The position numbers were made by a program, and so were the translations under genes. From NCBI GenBank assembly GCA_017959385.1, contig JAGDAS010000038.1:1-38454 (forward strand): a DNA stretch of 38,454 nt, given 5' to 3'. This DNA is from Paludibacteraceae bacterium (GTDB lineage Bacteria > Bacteroidota > Bacteroidia > Bacteroidales > Paludibacteraceae). The notes below the pieces were generated by a model. The model was not told the origin of the DNA. It made no database searches and saw only the letters and a list, made by a program, of their open reading frames with translations. Of the stretch, positions 1-7,723 are shown one piece after another (the first letter of the stretch is position 1; every line of letters begins with the position of its first letter).

Positions 1-396
1 AGAATCGGCAGCTTCGTTCATATACCACAAACGGGCTTTCTCGTTTTCAACACTCAAGAGACGCCGGTAATGCGACCAACTCAATTCGTGACGCAGTGTG
101 TCACAAATTGGGAAAGCCTTGTAAAACAACTGCATATATCGCAAATTGCTTTCGTCAAATCCTTTGCCGAATTCAACAGTCAACCGCTCCGAAAGGTTTT
201 TCAAGACAGACTTGCCGTAGTCGGCACGCTCCCAATGCAGTTCATCTTCCACAATCAGCTTGCCGATATTCCAATATGCTGCCACCATGGTGAAATTCAC
301 GGCACGATACGCCGTTTGCCGAGCGTCACGAATGATTCGGGCAATTTGCACTGCAAGTGATCCGTTGTCGTTATGTTGCTTGATTTCGTTTGTCAT
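1..396 (-). CDS. YhcG/DUF1016 family nuclease, N-terminal part (truncated by window edge)
   Basis: The leftward reading frame opens with ATG at 396 and runs without a stop off the window start, giving 132 residues. It begins MTNEIKQHNDNGS and contains ARQTAYRAVNFTMVAAYWNIGKLI, then a segment ending in RYMQLFYKAFP and LSWSHYRRLLSVEN. This is the pattern of the DUF1016 N-terminal domain (YhcG family), which in full-length proteins is followed by a PD-(D/E)XK nuclease fold; that C-terminal half lies outside the window. Family members occur in accessory and defence-associated regions, often near restriction-modification genes, but no such partner is visible here. The DNA is AT-richer than the core genes that follow. 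A promoter matching both Bacteroidota boxes lies about 45 bp upstream, so it appears independently transcribed. Family assignment is from recognised motifs; function is inferred. Confidence 0.85.
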   Translation of the reverse strand, partial: MTNEIKQHNDNGSLAVQIARIIRDARQTAYRAVNFTMVAAYWNIGKLIVEDELHWERADYGKSVLKNLSERLTVEFGKGFDESNLRYMQLFYKAFPICDTLRHELSWSHYRRLLSVENEKARLWYMNEAADS

Positions 397-440
397 CCTA
401 TTTCATCCGTTGGGCGGGGGCAATGGTTGAGATCGTTTTC

Positions 441-471
441 CAAAGGTACGTTATTTTTGGCAAAACACAAA
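441..471 (-). promoter_or_regulatory. Promoter of the YhcG-family gene
   Basis: On the minus strand there is TTTG (471-468), a 19-nt spacer and TACCTTTG (448-441). Both boxes and the spacing fit the Bacteroidota housekeeping consensus TTTG-N19-21-TAnnTTTG. The predicted transcript would have a leader of roughly 40 nt before the ATG at 396. Confidence 0.75.
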
Positions 472-490
472 AAGAAAGCATAGCAGTCAG

Positions 491-518
491 AAAAAAACAT
501 TGGAGATTGCGCAATGTT
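491..518 (-). terminator. Intrinsic terminator after the tyrosine phosphatase gene
   Basis: Reading leftward, AACATTG (518-512) can pair with CAATGTT (502-496) around a 9-nt loop, followed by a T run (complement of 497-491). The 5' arm overlaps the TAA stop of the phosphatase gene. The 7-bp stem is AT-rich, so strength is moderate. Confidence 0.55.
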
Positions 519-978
519 ATAAACCAGCGGTCAACTCCTTCAACAACCCTTTGCAGCCGGCCAGCACGTCGCGCCAGGTGGCTTCAAAGTCGCCGGTGTA
601 CCAAGGGTCGGCCACTTCTTGTCCGGGCCTTCCGGCATAGTCAAGCAACATGGAAACTTTGTGCGCCTCGTCAGGACCCACCACATAGGCAAGATTGCGC
701 TTGTTGGCGGCATCCATCACCACAATCCGGTCGTAATGGCGGTAATCGCTGCGGGTAATCTGCCGGGCGGCGTGACCCTCGCAGGCAATGCCGTGCTCGG
801 CGAGTTTGCGGCGGGCGGGCGGATACACCCCGTTGCCGATCTCCTCGGTGCTGGTGGCCGCTGAGGCGATTTCGAACTCGCCGGCCAGCCCGGCCTCTTC
901 CACCAGGCGTTTCATCACATACTCGGCCATCGGGCTACGACAGATGTTGCCGTGGCAGACAAACAGGATTTTGTGCAT
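517..978 (-). CDS. Low-molecular-weight protein tyrosine phosphatase
   Basis: The 153-residue product carries the P-loop CHGNICRS at residues 8-15 (nucleophile Cys8, Arg14) close to the N-terminus and the general-acid motif DPWY near the C-terminus, the two hallmarks of the low-molecular-weight phosphotyrosine phosphatase family. Length is normal for the family (about 150). The start chosen is the ATG at 978 (MHKILFVCHGN), which places the P-loop as in homologues; an upstream in-frame ATG at 1005 would overlap the ATPase gene by 22 nt and add an untypical N-terminus. In bacteria such enzymes act in the cytosol, often on tyrosine kinases of polysaccharide export, but no kinase is adjacent here. 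The gene is GC-rich, unlike the ATPase gene ending 5 nt upstream, on whose transcript it probably depends. Confidence 0.93.
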   Translation of the reverse strand: MHKILFVCHGNICRSPMAEYVMKRLVEEAGLAGEFEIASAATSTEEIGNGVYPPARRKLAEHGIACEGHAARQITRSDYRHYDRIVVMDAANKRNLAYVVGPDEAHKVSMLLDYAGRPGQEVADPWYTGDFEATWRDVLAGCKGLLKELTAGL

Positions 979-983
979 GGGTA

Positions 984-2105
984 TCAACATCTTTGTCTTA
1001 ACCACAATTCAAAAAATTTGTCATAGATCTGATACACGTCTTTCTCTTGCGTGACCAAATCCTTATCCAGGAGCGCTTTGACCGCCGATTTTACAGCACT
1101 CGGAGAGATCAACCCATAGCGTTTTGCAAAACTTCCGGAGGTAATCTGTCTCGTTTTTCCCTCTCGGGCCATCGCCATCAAGACCAAACTTTGTTTTTCC
1201 GGCAATTGATACATCAAGTCCTCGTACGTAGGGCTCGTAAAATCAATGATATAATCAATAGCAGGTTGCAACTCGTCTACTCCACAACGCTCTCCAGACA
1301 ATGTTCGCATAAAGAGGACATTCATCACTTTCTGTAAATAAAAAGTAACGCCATCAAAGCGTTCGTAAAGCTGTTCGACCAAAGCCTTGTCAATGGTTTT
1401 TCCTGCATCTTCAAAATGCTTTTTACAAAAATCCCAATATTTCTCCACCGTAATCTGCCGTAAATTCATCACCGTTACACTTTGATAAAACGGACGATTC
1501 GGCGAAACAAACATAGCCCCCATAAGATGGCGCTGCGATCCCATAAAAACAAAGTTCGCATTACTGCAATATTGCACGTACGTACGGAGAGAAGCTTCCA
1601 CATCGACATCGTCATACTTCAATATTTGCTGGAATTCATCAATGGCTACCAAGCATGGCTTGTCGGCATTTTGTAAGTAATGGAAAATTTCATCCAAAGT
1701 GTTGTTGGGATTGACAATGTCACCCACGGACACATTCCAAGAAGGTTGACCCATCGCATCATACGTGATACCGGTTTTAAATGAGTGGACAATATTGAGA
1801 AATTGTTCCCAGTGCCGCTTTCCTTTCGGTTTAAGCACTTCAAGTATACTACGCCCCATCTTGTTCACCATTTCGGAGAGCGATTTGGTAGAATATATAT
1901 CTATGATAAAAGTATAGTATTCTTTTTTTATGGCTTCTTGAGCAAAGCAATGTCGAATTAAATCGGTTTTTCCGTAGCGTCGTGGCGAAATCAAGGCAAT
2001 ATTGTTCCCATTTCTAAGCCACGCTTCAATATCCTTGGTTTCCTGTTCACGATCGCAGAAATACTCCGGACCAACATAACCATTTGTAACAAAGGGATTT
2101 GTCAT
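984..2105 (-). CDS. AAA ATPase of the archaeal-ATPase (ATPase_2-like) type with C-terminal winged helix
   Basis: The 373-residue protein opens with the CDREQE segment typical of these ATPases, has a Walker A region SPRRYGKT (residues 40-47, lacking the usual first Gly) and a Walker B CLVAIDEFQQ around residues 150-160, followed by an arginine-containing sensor-like segment (FMGSQRHLM) and a C-terminal domain that looks like a winged helix (roughly 290-373, with KRYGLISPSAVKSAVKALLDKDLV). Such genes are scattered, often in accessory DNA of Bacteroidota and archaea, and their biological role is not established. No nuclease domain of the DUF234 type is visible. The gene is markedly AT-richer than its right-hand and left-hand core neighbours, which suggests acquisition by transfer. 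It has its own promoter with two palindromic repeats and is followed after 5 nt by the phosphatase gene. Confidence 0.88.
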   Translation of the reverse strand: MTNPFVTNGYVGPEYFCDREQETKDIEAWLRNGNNIALISPRRYGKTDLIRHCFAQEAIKKEYYTFIIDIYSTKSLSEMVNKMGRSILEVLKPKGKRHWEQFLNIVHSFKTGITYDAMGQPSWNVSVGDIVNPNNTLDEIFHYLQNADKPCLVAIDEFQQILKYDDVDVEASLRTYVQYCSNANFVFMGSQRHLMGAMFVSPNRPFYQSVTVMNLRQITVEKYWDFCKKHFEDAGKTIDKALVEQLYERFDGVTFYLQKVMNVLFMRTLSGERCGVDELQPAIDYIIDFTSPTYEDLMYQLPEKQSLVLMAMAREGKTRQITSGSFAKRYGLISPSAVKSAVKALLDKDLVTQEKDVYQIYDKFFELWLRQRC

Positions 2106-2128
2106 TTTTTATTTCAGTATCTATACAG

Positions 2129-2136
2129 CAAAGATA
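2129..2136 (-). promoter_or_regulatory. -7 element of the AAA ATPase gene
   Basis: TATCTTTG on the minus strand matches TAnnTTTG exactly and lies 23 nt before the ATG at 2105. No TTTG box is found at the standard distance; that position is occupied by the tandem repeats at 2143-2170, which suggests that the promoter is regulated. Confidence 0.6.
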
Positions 2137-2142
2137 CAAATT

Positions 2143-2171
2143 TTATCATAAAATGATTATCATAAAATGAC
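2143..2171. repeat. Two tandem 14-bp repeats, each holding a palindrome; candidate operators
   Basis: TTATCATAAAATGA occurs twice head to tail without a gap (2143-2156 and 2157-2170). Each copy contains ATCAT-AAA-ATGA(T/C): the first is a perfect 13-bp palindrome (2145-2157), the second has one mismatch (2159-2171). They cover the -33 zone of the ATPase promoter, where bound repressor would block RNA polymerase. Binding is inference; no regulator gene is adjacent except the ATPase itself, which has a DNA-binding-like C-terminus. Confidence 0.55.
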
Positions 2172-2262
2172 AAAATTTACACGTATGCATACATATCGCT
2201 TAAAATCACCGTCCTATACTAAGTACTCTCACAAAGCGCTCATCGCATGCCACGACTGCAAT

Positions 2263-2298
2263 AAAAAAAGGGCCGCAGGCAATCACCTACAGCCCTTT
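2263..2298 (-). terminator. Strong intrinsic terminator after the DUF5723 gene
   Basis: Leftward transcript: AAAGGGCTGTAGG (2298-2286) pairs with CCTGCGGCCCTTT (2279-2267) over 13 positions, two of them G-U, with a 6-nt loop, followed by a T run (complement of 2269-2263). It closes the lipoprotein/DUF5723 unit. The rest of the interval to the ATPase promoter (about 2172-2262) shows nothing recognisable beyond a 10-bp palindrome at 2183-2192. Confidence 0.85.
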
Positions 2299-2316
2299 TA
2301 TGTTCAACGGAGTGCT

Positions 2317-3759
2317 TTAATCCGCAAAGTCCGTCTGCTCGAAATAGGGCACGAACTTCTTGTTCTTGCAACCGATGGTCAGGACAATACCAGTCTGCAG
2401 GTTGAATGCCTGCGCACGGTACGGAATACCCTGCTCGGTATAGTGCAACGGCATGTAATCGCCCACCAGGTAAAAGCTGAACGGAGTGAGACGCACATTG
2501 AGACCGAGACCCATGCTGCTGAAACCACCCGAGAAGAACGAGTAGCTGGCACTGATGCCGAACCAACGGCAGGGACGGATGTTGTAAGCAGCCGTAATCT
2601 CCTCGTAAAGCTTGCCACTGACCAGCTCCGTCTTGGAGAGCAGGCCCAGGCTCATTTTGTCCTTGAGGAAGGAATATTCGACGGCCGCATACATCTTGGC
2701 GTTCATCATGGTAAAGTAGCGTTTCGTCTCGGCCGAATAAACATACGACTTGCGGAAAGCCTCGGCCAGCGAATCGCCGTACTGCTGCATATCGTTCCGG
2801 TTGTACCGGTACGCCATACCGTCGAAGGTGTAATCAATATCCCCTTCGGCCACAGTAGCGTTCTGCCAGCTCATAAAGCCCACATCCTTCAGCGAGAAGG
2901 ACAGCGAGAGACTCTTAACCGGCTTGTACTCAAAGCCCAGGTCAAGAGCGAAGCCCAGGCTGGGTTCGTAATTGCGGAGAATGTCGTCAACGTCGGTCGT
3001 TTCCATGCCCCCCTTGGTGATATGGCCCTCATCGTCGCTATCCACCTTGAACGACGGCATGGACACCGTCGCCTTGCCGGCACCGACCACCTGCCAGTAA
3101 TCGGACGTGGCGTTGATGTTCAAATCCGAGAAACGGGCACGCGCATTGGCGACACCCAGCAACAAGTGCGCCCGGCCGCCCACCGACCAGTGTTCGTTGA
3201 TCCGGTGTGAGTAACCACCCCCCAGATCAAGGTAGGCATTGGCCTCCACCGCCAGGCTTTTCAGCTTGTAGCGGTTCACCCCTACCGTGTCGGGAGTGCC
3301 ATAAAGCGCGAATTTCAACAGATCGCGCGGAACCGTCACATTGGCATCGGCACGCACCGACACATTGAAATCGAAATAACCGCGTTCGGCGATGCGGGAA
3401 CCGAATCCCAATACCGTCAGCGATGCCTCGGCATAAACGCGCTCATTGCGCTTGAGTTTGGCGTAAAGCAGTTCGCGGTTACCGAAATCGGGGTGCAAGG
3501 CCGTCACCATCTGCTTCTGGTCATTCAGATAAACGGCATCGTTCATTGACAAAGCATTGTTGCCCGCCGAAACCTGGATGGTGGAAATTCCGGGCAGCTC
3601 CACAAAAGTGCCGCACACCGGCTGCAGGGCCGGATTCATCCGCATACGGTACGGTAGGTATTTCATAAAGTACAGGGTATTGGGCTCGGCGGCGGAAACA
3701 CTCACAGCCGTCAGAAGACCGGCCAACACCAGACGCATAATCCGTTTCATCTGCTTCAT
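2317..3759 (-). CDS. DUF5723 family outer-membrane beta-barrel protein
   Basis: The 480-residue product has a signal peptide (KRIMRLVLAGLLTAVSVSA, cleavage expected near residue 24) and then the family's opening pattern, in which NPALQP and a short LPGIS segment are followed by alternating hydrophobic strands with aromatic girdles, ending in a strand-like C-terminus. This fits DUF5723, a Bacteroidota family predicted to form an outer-membrane barrel related to the PorV/FadL type. Substrate or partner is unknown. The ATG at 3759 lies 3 nt after the stop of the upstream lipoprotein gene, so the two are almost certainly co-transcribed and probably work together at the outer membrane. A strong terminator follows. 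An internal Met at residue 4 is an equally possible start. Confidence 0.85.
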   Translation of the reverse strand: MKQMKRIMRLVLAGLLTAVSVSAAEPNTLYFMKYLPYRMRMNPALQPVCGTFVELPGISTIQVSAGNNALSMNDAVYLNDQKQMVTALHPDFGNRELLYAKLKRNERVYAEASLTVLGFGSRIAERGYFDFNVSVRADANVTVPRDLLKFALYGTPDTVGVNRYKLKSLAVEANAYLDLGGGYSHRINEHWSVGGRAHLLLGVANARARFSDLNINATSDYWQVVGAGKATVSMPSFKVDSDDEGHITKGGMETTDVDDILRNYEPSLGFALDLGFEYKPVKSLSLSFSLKDVGFMSWQNATVAEGDIDYTFDGMAYRYNRNDMQQYGDSLAEAFRKSYVYSAETKRYFTMMNAKMYAAVEYSFLKDKMSLGLLSKTELVSGKLYEEITAAYNIRPCRWFGISASYSFFSGGFSSMGLGLNVRLTPFSFYLVGDYMPLHYTEQGIPYRAQAFNLQTGIVLTIGCKNKKFVPYFEQTDFAD

Positions 3760-3762
3760 CGC

Positions 3763-5493
3763 TTACTCCTCCTCTTTGTTTTGATTAATTACCACGCCAC
3801 CCTCCAGGTAAATGGAGATTTTCCCTTCCAGCCAATCCAGCTTGTGGCAGCGGAACGTCTTCTTGTCTTCGTTGGCCATATTGTATTCATACAGGGTATA
3901 AGCACCCTCACGCATCAAGCGGTCCAATTCCTTGTAGGTCAAGCGCCGCCATATCGTTGTGGTGTCGGTCGGGGCCTTCACATAACCGTCTTCACCCAAC
4001 GGAGCACCCTGAATTTCAAACGGTGCCACCGTTACAATCGGTTGGTAGTGTTCATCGGTAAACACCGCCTGGGCCGTTGCAGTGACGGGCAGGAAGTTGA
4101 CGTACTCCATCTTGAGGATCGCATACGTGGTATCCGTAACGGTTATATCCCCCAAGTCGATGGCGTCGCCCGAGAAATCGGTCGTATCCCGCTGGCTGAT
4201 GAAGAAGTTCTTCTCCTTCCCCATTTCCGGATGTCCTTCGAACGCCAGGGCGAAACGCATGTGTACACCCAACTCAATATCGGCATCGTTGAAGAAGTAG
4301 TGAACGTTGGCGGGATTGTCGTCAATGGAGCGGACACGGTAATGGTATTCCAAACGGTCCGGATTGATCATGAACAACTGCTGCGTACCGCCGTTGTCGC
4401 GGTTGAAAGCCAGCGAGGTTTCCTTGTTCAGTGTTTCGGAATTCATGGAAATGAGCGAAGCGCGCGGCGTTCCGGCGATTTCGCTGTAAGCGGGCGTGTT
4501 CAGCACAAAATCGGTGGCCTTGGAACCGTTGAACAGTGCCCATACGGTATCGGTCTGCCCTTTGCGGTAAGCTTTCATCTCATCCACATAGTACTTGACA
4601 GGAACGCCGATGTTGTTGACCGCCTCAACCGTAATCTCCGGATTGTAGAACGGCAGGAAGTAGGTTTTTCCCTCCATGTCGTTGGTATAGGAGAAGCTGA
4701 CCGTACGCGAGGCGCCGTACAAATCACGGCCGGTGCCCACATTGCCGTAATAAACACGGCCGGGAATATCCTCAAAGTAGATCTTGATATTGATAATGGA
4801 TCCTTCGGTCATGTCGGTATTCGAGAAACATTTGCCCTGGAAATGGACGTTGACCGTATTGGTACCGTTGAGGTGGAGCACCGCTCCGTTGAGGTCGAGC
4901 ACCGCATCCTGCAGGCCGGCCAGGGAGAACCAGGCTCTCCCCTCCGGATAAAGCTCGCGGTTGAGTTCGATGCCTCCGTCGGGGAATTCGATCCATACGT
5001 GCGAGGGTTCAATCAAATCGGTCAGCGTGGAGGAGAAGGTGACCCGCATGGTGCCGCTTTTACACAAGATGCTGTCCAGACGTTCGTTTGAAGCGGTATT
5101 GACATCGTCGAAGGTAATGACCGAGACCTGGTCGATATCCGCCTCCTTGCCGACATGGGCGGGGATGATGATGGACAGATCCTCGGTATAATCCGAACTC
5201 GGGAACATATCCATGTCCGCTACGAGGTCCTGACCGATGTTGACCGTATCGTTCTGCACCATGTACACGTCGTTTCCGACAAATTCAAAGGTGAACTTAC
5301 CCCAAGTCTCGGGCAATGCCTCCCCCAGAGTGACATGCGTATGCACAACAGGTGCGATAAGTTTCGTATTGAGACCTATGGTGGTGTCAATATCACTGAT
5401 GTCGTAGTCGCGGTTGATACAGGAACCGAGCGAGCCGAGCAGCGGAAGCAAAACCGCCGCGGCGGAGAGGCGGAATAAAACTGATTTTGTCAT
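3763..5493 (-). CDS. Large predicted lipoprotein, partner of the DUF5723 barrel, unknown function
   Basis: With the ATG at 5493 the product has 576 residues and a lipoprotein signal (MTKSVLFRLSAAAVLLPLLG, then SLGSC with the lipobox Cys at about residue 25). A longer frame starting at 5541 would run across the promoter and is rejected. The mature part is rich in predicted beta strands, with many DTT/DTVN segments and no catalytic motif that I recognise, and ends in a charged EEE tail. I cannot name the family. It begins CINRDYDISDIDTTIG, a style often seen in Bacteroidales surface or periplasmic lipoproteins. The gene has its own -7 element and is followed 3 nt later by the DUF5723 gene, which implies a two-component envelope system. 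Confidence 0.8.
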   Translation of the reverse strand: MTKSVLFRLSAAAVLLPLLGSLGSCINRDYDISDIDTTIGLNTKLIAPVVHTHVTLGEALPETWGKFTFEFVGNDVYMVQNDTVNIGQDLVADMDMFPSSDYTEDLSIIIPAHVGKEADIDQVSVITFDDVNTASNERLDSILCKSGTMRVTFSSTLTDLIEPSHVWIEFPDGGIELNRELYPEGRAWFSLAGLQDAVLDLNGAVLHLNGTNTVNVHFQGKCFSNTDMTEGSIINIKIYFEDIPGRVYYGNVGTGRDLYGASRTVSFSYTNDMEGKTYFLPFYNPEITVEAVNNIGVPVKYYVDEMKAYRKGQTDTVWALFNGSKATDFVLNTPAYSEIAGTPRASLISMNSETLNKETSLAFNRDNGGTQQLFMINPDRLEYHYRVRSIDDNPANVHYFFNDADIELGVHMRFALAFEGHPEMGKEKNFFISQRDTTDFSGDAIDLGDITVTDTTYAILKMEYVNFLPVTATAQAVFTDEHYQPIVTVAPFEIQGAPLGEDGYVKAPTDTTTIWRRLTYKELDRLMREGAYTLYEYNMANEDKKTFRCHKLDWLEGKISIYLEGGVVINQNKEEE

Positions 5494-5511
5494 ACAGCCA
5501 CAAATTTGCGC

Positions 5512-5519
5512 CAAATGTA
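5512..5519 (-). promoter_or_regulatory. -7 element of the lipoprotein/DUF5723 unit
   Basis: TACATTTG on the minus strand matches TAnnTTTG and lies 18 nt before the ATG at 5493. It sits in the 84-nt gap after the helicase gene. No good TTTG box at the expected distance. Confidence 0.5.
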
Positions 5520-5577
5520 CAAATAATTTCCCATCCGACACGCATTTCCTCCTCTTTTATATAGAAATAACAGGGAT

Positions 5578-6969
5578 TTACGTTTCTTTTGTAAAAAAAC
5601 CTTCCGGAAAATGAATCAGATACAACCGCTCGGTCGCCCGGGTGAAGGCCGTGTACAGCCACTTGATGCCACCCTCGTCCAAGTCGTCGGGGGTCAGTGC
5701 GCCGGCATCGACATACACATGCTTCCACTGGCCGCCCTGGGCTTTGTGGCAGGTCAGCGCATAGGCCGGTTTCAGCTGAAGCGCCGTCAGGTACGGATCC
5801 GTGCGCATTTTGCGGTAACGCGCCCGCTTGTCGCGGATATCGAGATAGTCCTCCTCAACCGCATGGAACAACTGTTCCGACATAGTGCGCAGATCGGCCG
5901 GCGACGGGGCGGTCAGTGAGGACAGCAGCACTTTGACATCCATCTCCACGTTATAATCGTCAAAACGCAACAACGCATCGGCAAACTGCAGTCCGTACAT
6001 CTCACAGCCTCCGCGCACGCGCACCACCTCCGCAATGTCACCATTGGCGACAAACTCCACACCGTAGGGCTTACCCACCGCATAATTGTTGCGCACCACC
6101 ATAACCAGGTCGCCGCCGGAAAGCAGCGACTCCCGATACAGAACACGGCCGCGGATTCCTTGGGCGTACAGGTCCGCCCGCTTGTTGGAGCGGGTCACCA
6201 CCAAAGTCTCCGTTTCTCCCACCTCACGGTACGATTGGTCCAGGCATTCCATAAAGTTGCCACCGTCCACACGGATCACGTCCGGATAGGTGCCGAGTCG
6301 GACCGGCCCGCCCTCCAAAGCGGCCCGTACCGCGGTCGCGTTGCTCAGAATACCGCTCTCGGCCGCCTGCCGGAGCACCTCGGTCATCTGGAAGGACCGC
6401 ACCTGCCAGTTTGTTTGGAAGGTCTGCGGCCGCAACGCCGGACTACGCTGGCAGAAAACCGGCGGCAGCTGGGCCTCGTCGCCGGAAAGCAGCAACCGGC
6501 AACCGGACCCGTTGTACACAAATTGCAGCAGATCGTCCAGCAGGCGGCCCGAACCGAAATTCGACTCGCCGGCCTCTCCGATCATCGAAGCCTCATCCAC
6601 CAGAAACAAGGTCTGCTTGTATCGGTTCCACGATAGTTCAAACCGCGCTCCGGGGGTATCGTTAACCTGTCGGTAAATGGTGTGGTGAATGGTATAGGCG
6701 GGCGCTCCGGCATAAGCGGACAGCACTTTGGCCGCCCGCCCGGTGGGGGCAAGCAGAACCGGCGGTGTCCCCGCCTCGGTCAGCGCACGTACCAAAGCGG
6801 CCAGAACCGATGTCTTACCGGTACCCGCATACCCCTGCAGCAAAAACAATCCCTGCGGATCGGTTGAAACGGCGAACGCCGCCAACGCATCAATCAGCGC
6901 CGACTGCTGCCCGGATGCGGGAAAGGGCATGGCCGCCCGTATTTTTTGTGAGAACCAATCGGCAATCAT
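5578..6969 (-). CDS. RecD-like/UvrD-type ATP-dependent DNA helicase (ATP-dependent exonuclease-like)
   Basis: The 463-residue protein has Walker A GYAGTGKT (residues 46-53), motif Ia-like LLAPTGRAAKVL, Walker B LFLVDEASMIG, a Q-rich motif III (LLLSGDEAQLPPV), and near the C-terminus the UvrD_C_2 signature YALTCHKAQGGQW followed by YTAFTRATERLYLI (motif VI with the arginine finger). This is the compact single-chain RecD-like helicase common in Bacteroidota. It is expected to unwind DNA 5' to 3' in repair, in the cytosol. It is shorter than RecD2 (about 700+), lacking the long N-terminal HhH region. M1 is preferred because the sequence from residue 2 onward aligns with the family pattern. The -7 box ends only 4 nt before the ATG, predicting a leaderless message. 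Confidence 0.92.
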   Translation of the reverse strand: MIADWFSQKIRAAMPFPASGQQSALIDALAAFAVSTDPQGLFLLQGYAGTGKTSVLAALVRALTEAGTPPVLLAPTGRAAKVLSAYAGAPAYTIHHTIYRQVNDTPGARFELSWNRYKQTLFLVDEASMIGEAGESNFGSGRLLDDLLQFVYNGSGCRLLLSGDEAQLPPVFCQRSPALRPQTFQTNWQVRSFQMTEVLRQAAESGILSNATAVRAALEGGPVRLGTYPDVIRVDGGNFMECLDQSYREVGETETLVVTRSNKRADLYAQGIRGRVLYRESLLSGGDLVMVVRNNYAVGKPYGVEFVANGDIAEVVRVRGGCEMYGLQFADALLRFDDYNVEMDVKVLLSSLTAPSPADLRTMSEQLFHAVEEDYLDIRDKRARYRKMRTDPYLTALQLKPAYALTCHKAQGGQWKHVYVDAGALTPDDLDEGGIKWLYTAFTRATERLYLIHFPEGFFTKET

Positions 6970-6973
6970 GCCC

Positions 6974-6981
6974 CAAAGTTA
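6974..6981 (-). promoter_or_regulatory. -7 element of the helicase gene, almost touching the start codon
   Basis: TAACTTTG on the minus strand, 4 nt before the ATG at 6969. With a start of transcription 4-6 nt downstream of the box, the mRNA would begin at or within 1-2 nt of the AUG. Confidence 0.5.
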
Positions 6982-7046
6982 GGGGATATTTCAACCGGAC
7001 GGTGAAAAATTTATGGAAATGAAAACCCTATGTGAATAAATTTGCC

Positions 7047-7054
7047 TACATTTG
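7047..7054 (+). promoter_or_regulatory. -7 element of the membrane protein/DUF3822/rsmD unit
   Basis: TACATTTG matches TAnnTTTG and lies 30 nt before the ATG at 7085, divergent to the helicase promoter 65 bp away. No clear -33 box. Confidence 0.55.
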
Positions 7055-7084
7055 CGAAGTAAATCCTAAAAATCATCGAAAATC

Positions 7085-7723
7085 ATGGAGAAAACCATCC
7101 GAATTGTCCTGACCACGCTTTTGGCCGCATCCGCCTGCTGCCTGGCTTGGATGTGCTACGACAGCGTCACCACCCCCATCAAATTCAACGAATCCCGCGA
7201 ATACCGCGAAGGCAAGGTGATTGACCGACTCAAAGACATCCGCCGCGCCGAGGCCGCCTACAAGAGTGAAAAAGGCGAATACACCGCCAGCTTCGACACA
7301 CTGATCGACTACGTCAAAAACGCCAAGGAGGCGATCGTCCTGAAAGAGGGCGAGCTGACCGACGAGCAGCTCAACGAAGGTATGACGGAGAAGAAAGCGG
7401 TAGCCCTGGGCCTCATCAAACGTGACACCACCTATGTGAGCGTGCTCGTATCGCTCTTCGGCGAAAGCTACCCCATCGACTCCATCCGCTACATCCCGTT
7501 CAGCGACGGTCAGGAATTCGAACTGGCCAAAGCCGAAATCATGGCGGGCAACGTACCCGTCAAAGTGATGGAAGCCAAAGCCCCCTTTGCCAGCTACCTG
7601 TCCGGTTTGGACAAGCAGGAACTGATCAACCTGACGGAATTGGAAGAAAAACTCGGCCACTACGCCGGTACCAAATTCGGCGACATCAACTCCGCCAACA
7701 ACAATGCAGGCAACTGGGAATAA
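7085..7723 (+). CDS. Single-pass membrane protein with pilin/GspG-like head, function unknown
   Basis: The 212-residue product has one N-terminal hydrophobic helix (about residues 6-25, VLTTLLAASACCLAWMC), followed by a helical segment KVIDRLKDIRRAEAAYKSEKGEYTAS and FDTLIDYVK. That combination of membrane helix, AEAAYK and GEYT resembles the start of the globular part of type II secretion pseudopilins and type IV pilins, although no prepilin peptidase site is present. Conserved proteins like this precede DUF3822 and rsmD in other Bacteroidales as I recall; this is from memory. The C-terminus (residues about 150-212) is acidic and low in complexity at the end (NSANNNAG). The stop overlaps the DUF3822 start by 20 nt, indicating translational coupling. 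The function is not known. Confidence 0.8.
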   Translation: MEKTIRIVLTTLLAASACCLAWMCYDSVTTPIKFNESREYREGKVIDRLKDIRRAEAAYKSEKGEYTASFDTLIDYVKNAKEAIVLKEGELTDEQLNEGMTEKKAVALGLIKRDTTYVSVLVSLFGESYPIDSIRYIPFSDGQEFELAKAEIMAGNVPVKVMEAKAPFASYLSGLDKQELINLTELEEKLGHYAGTKFGDINSANNNAGNWE

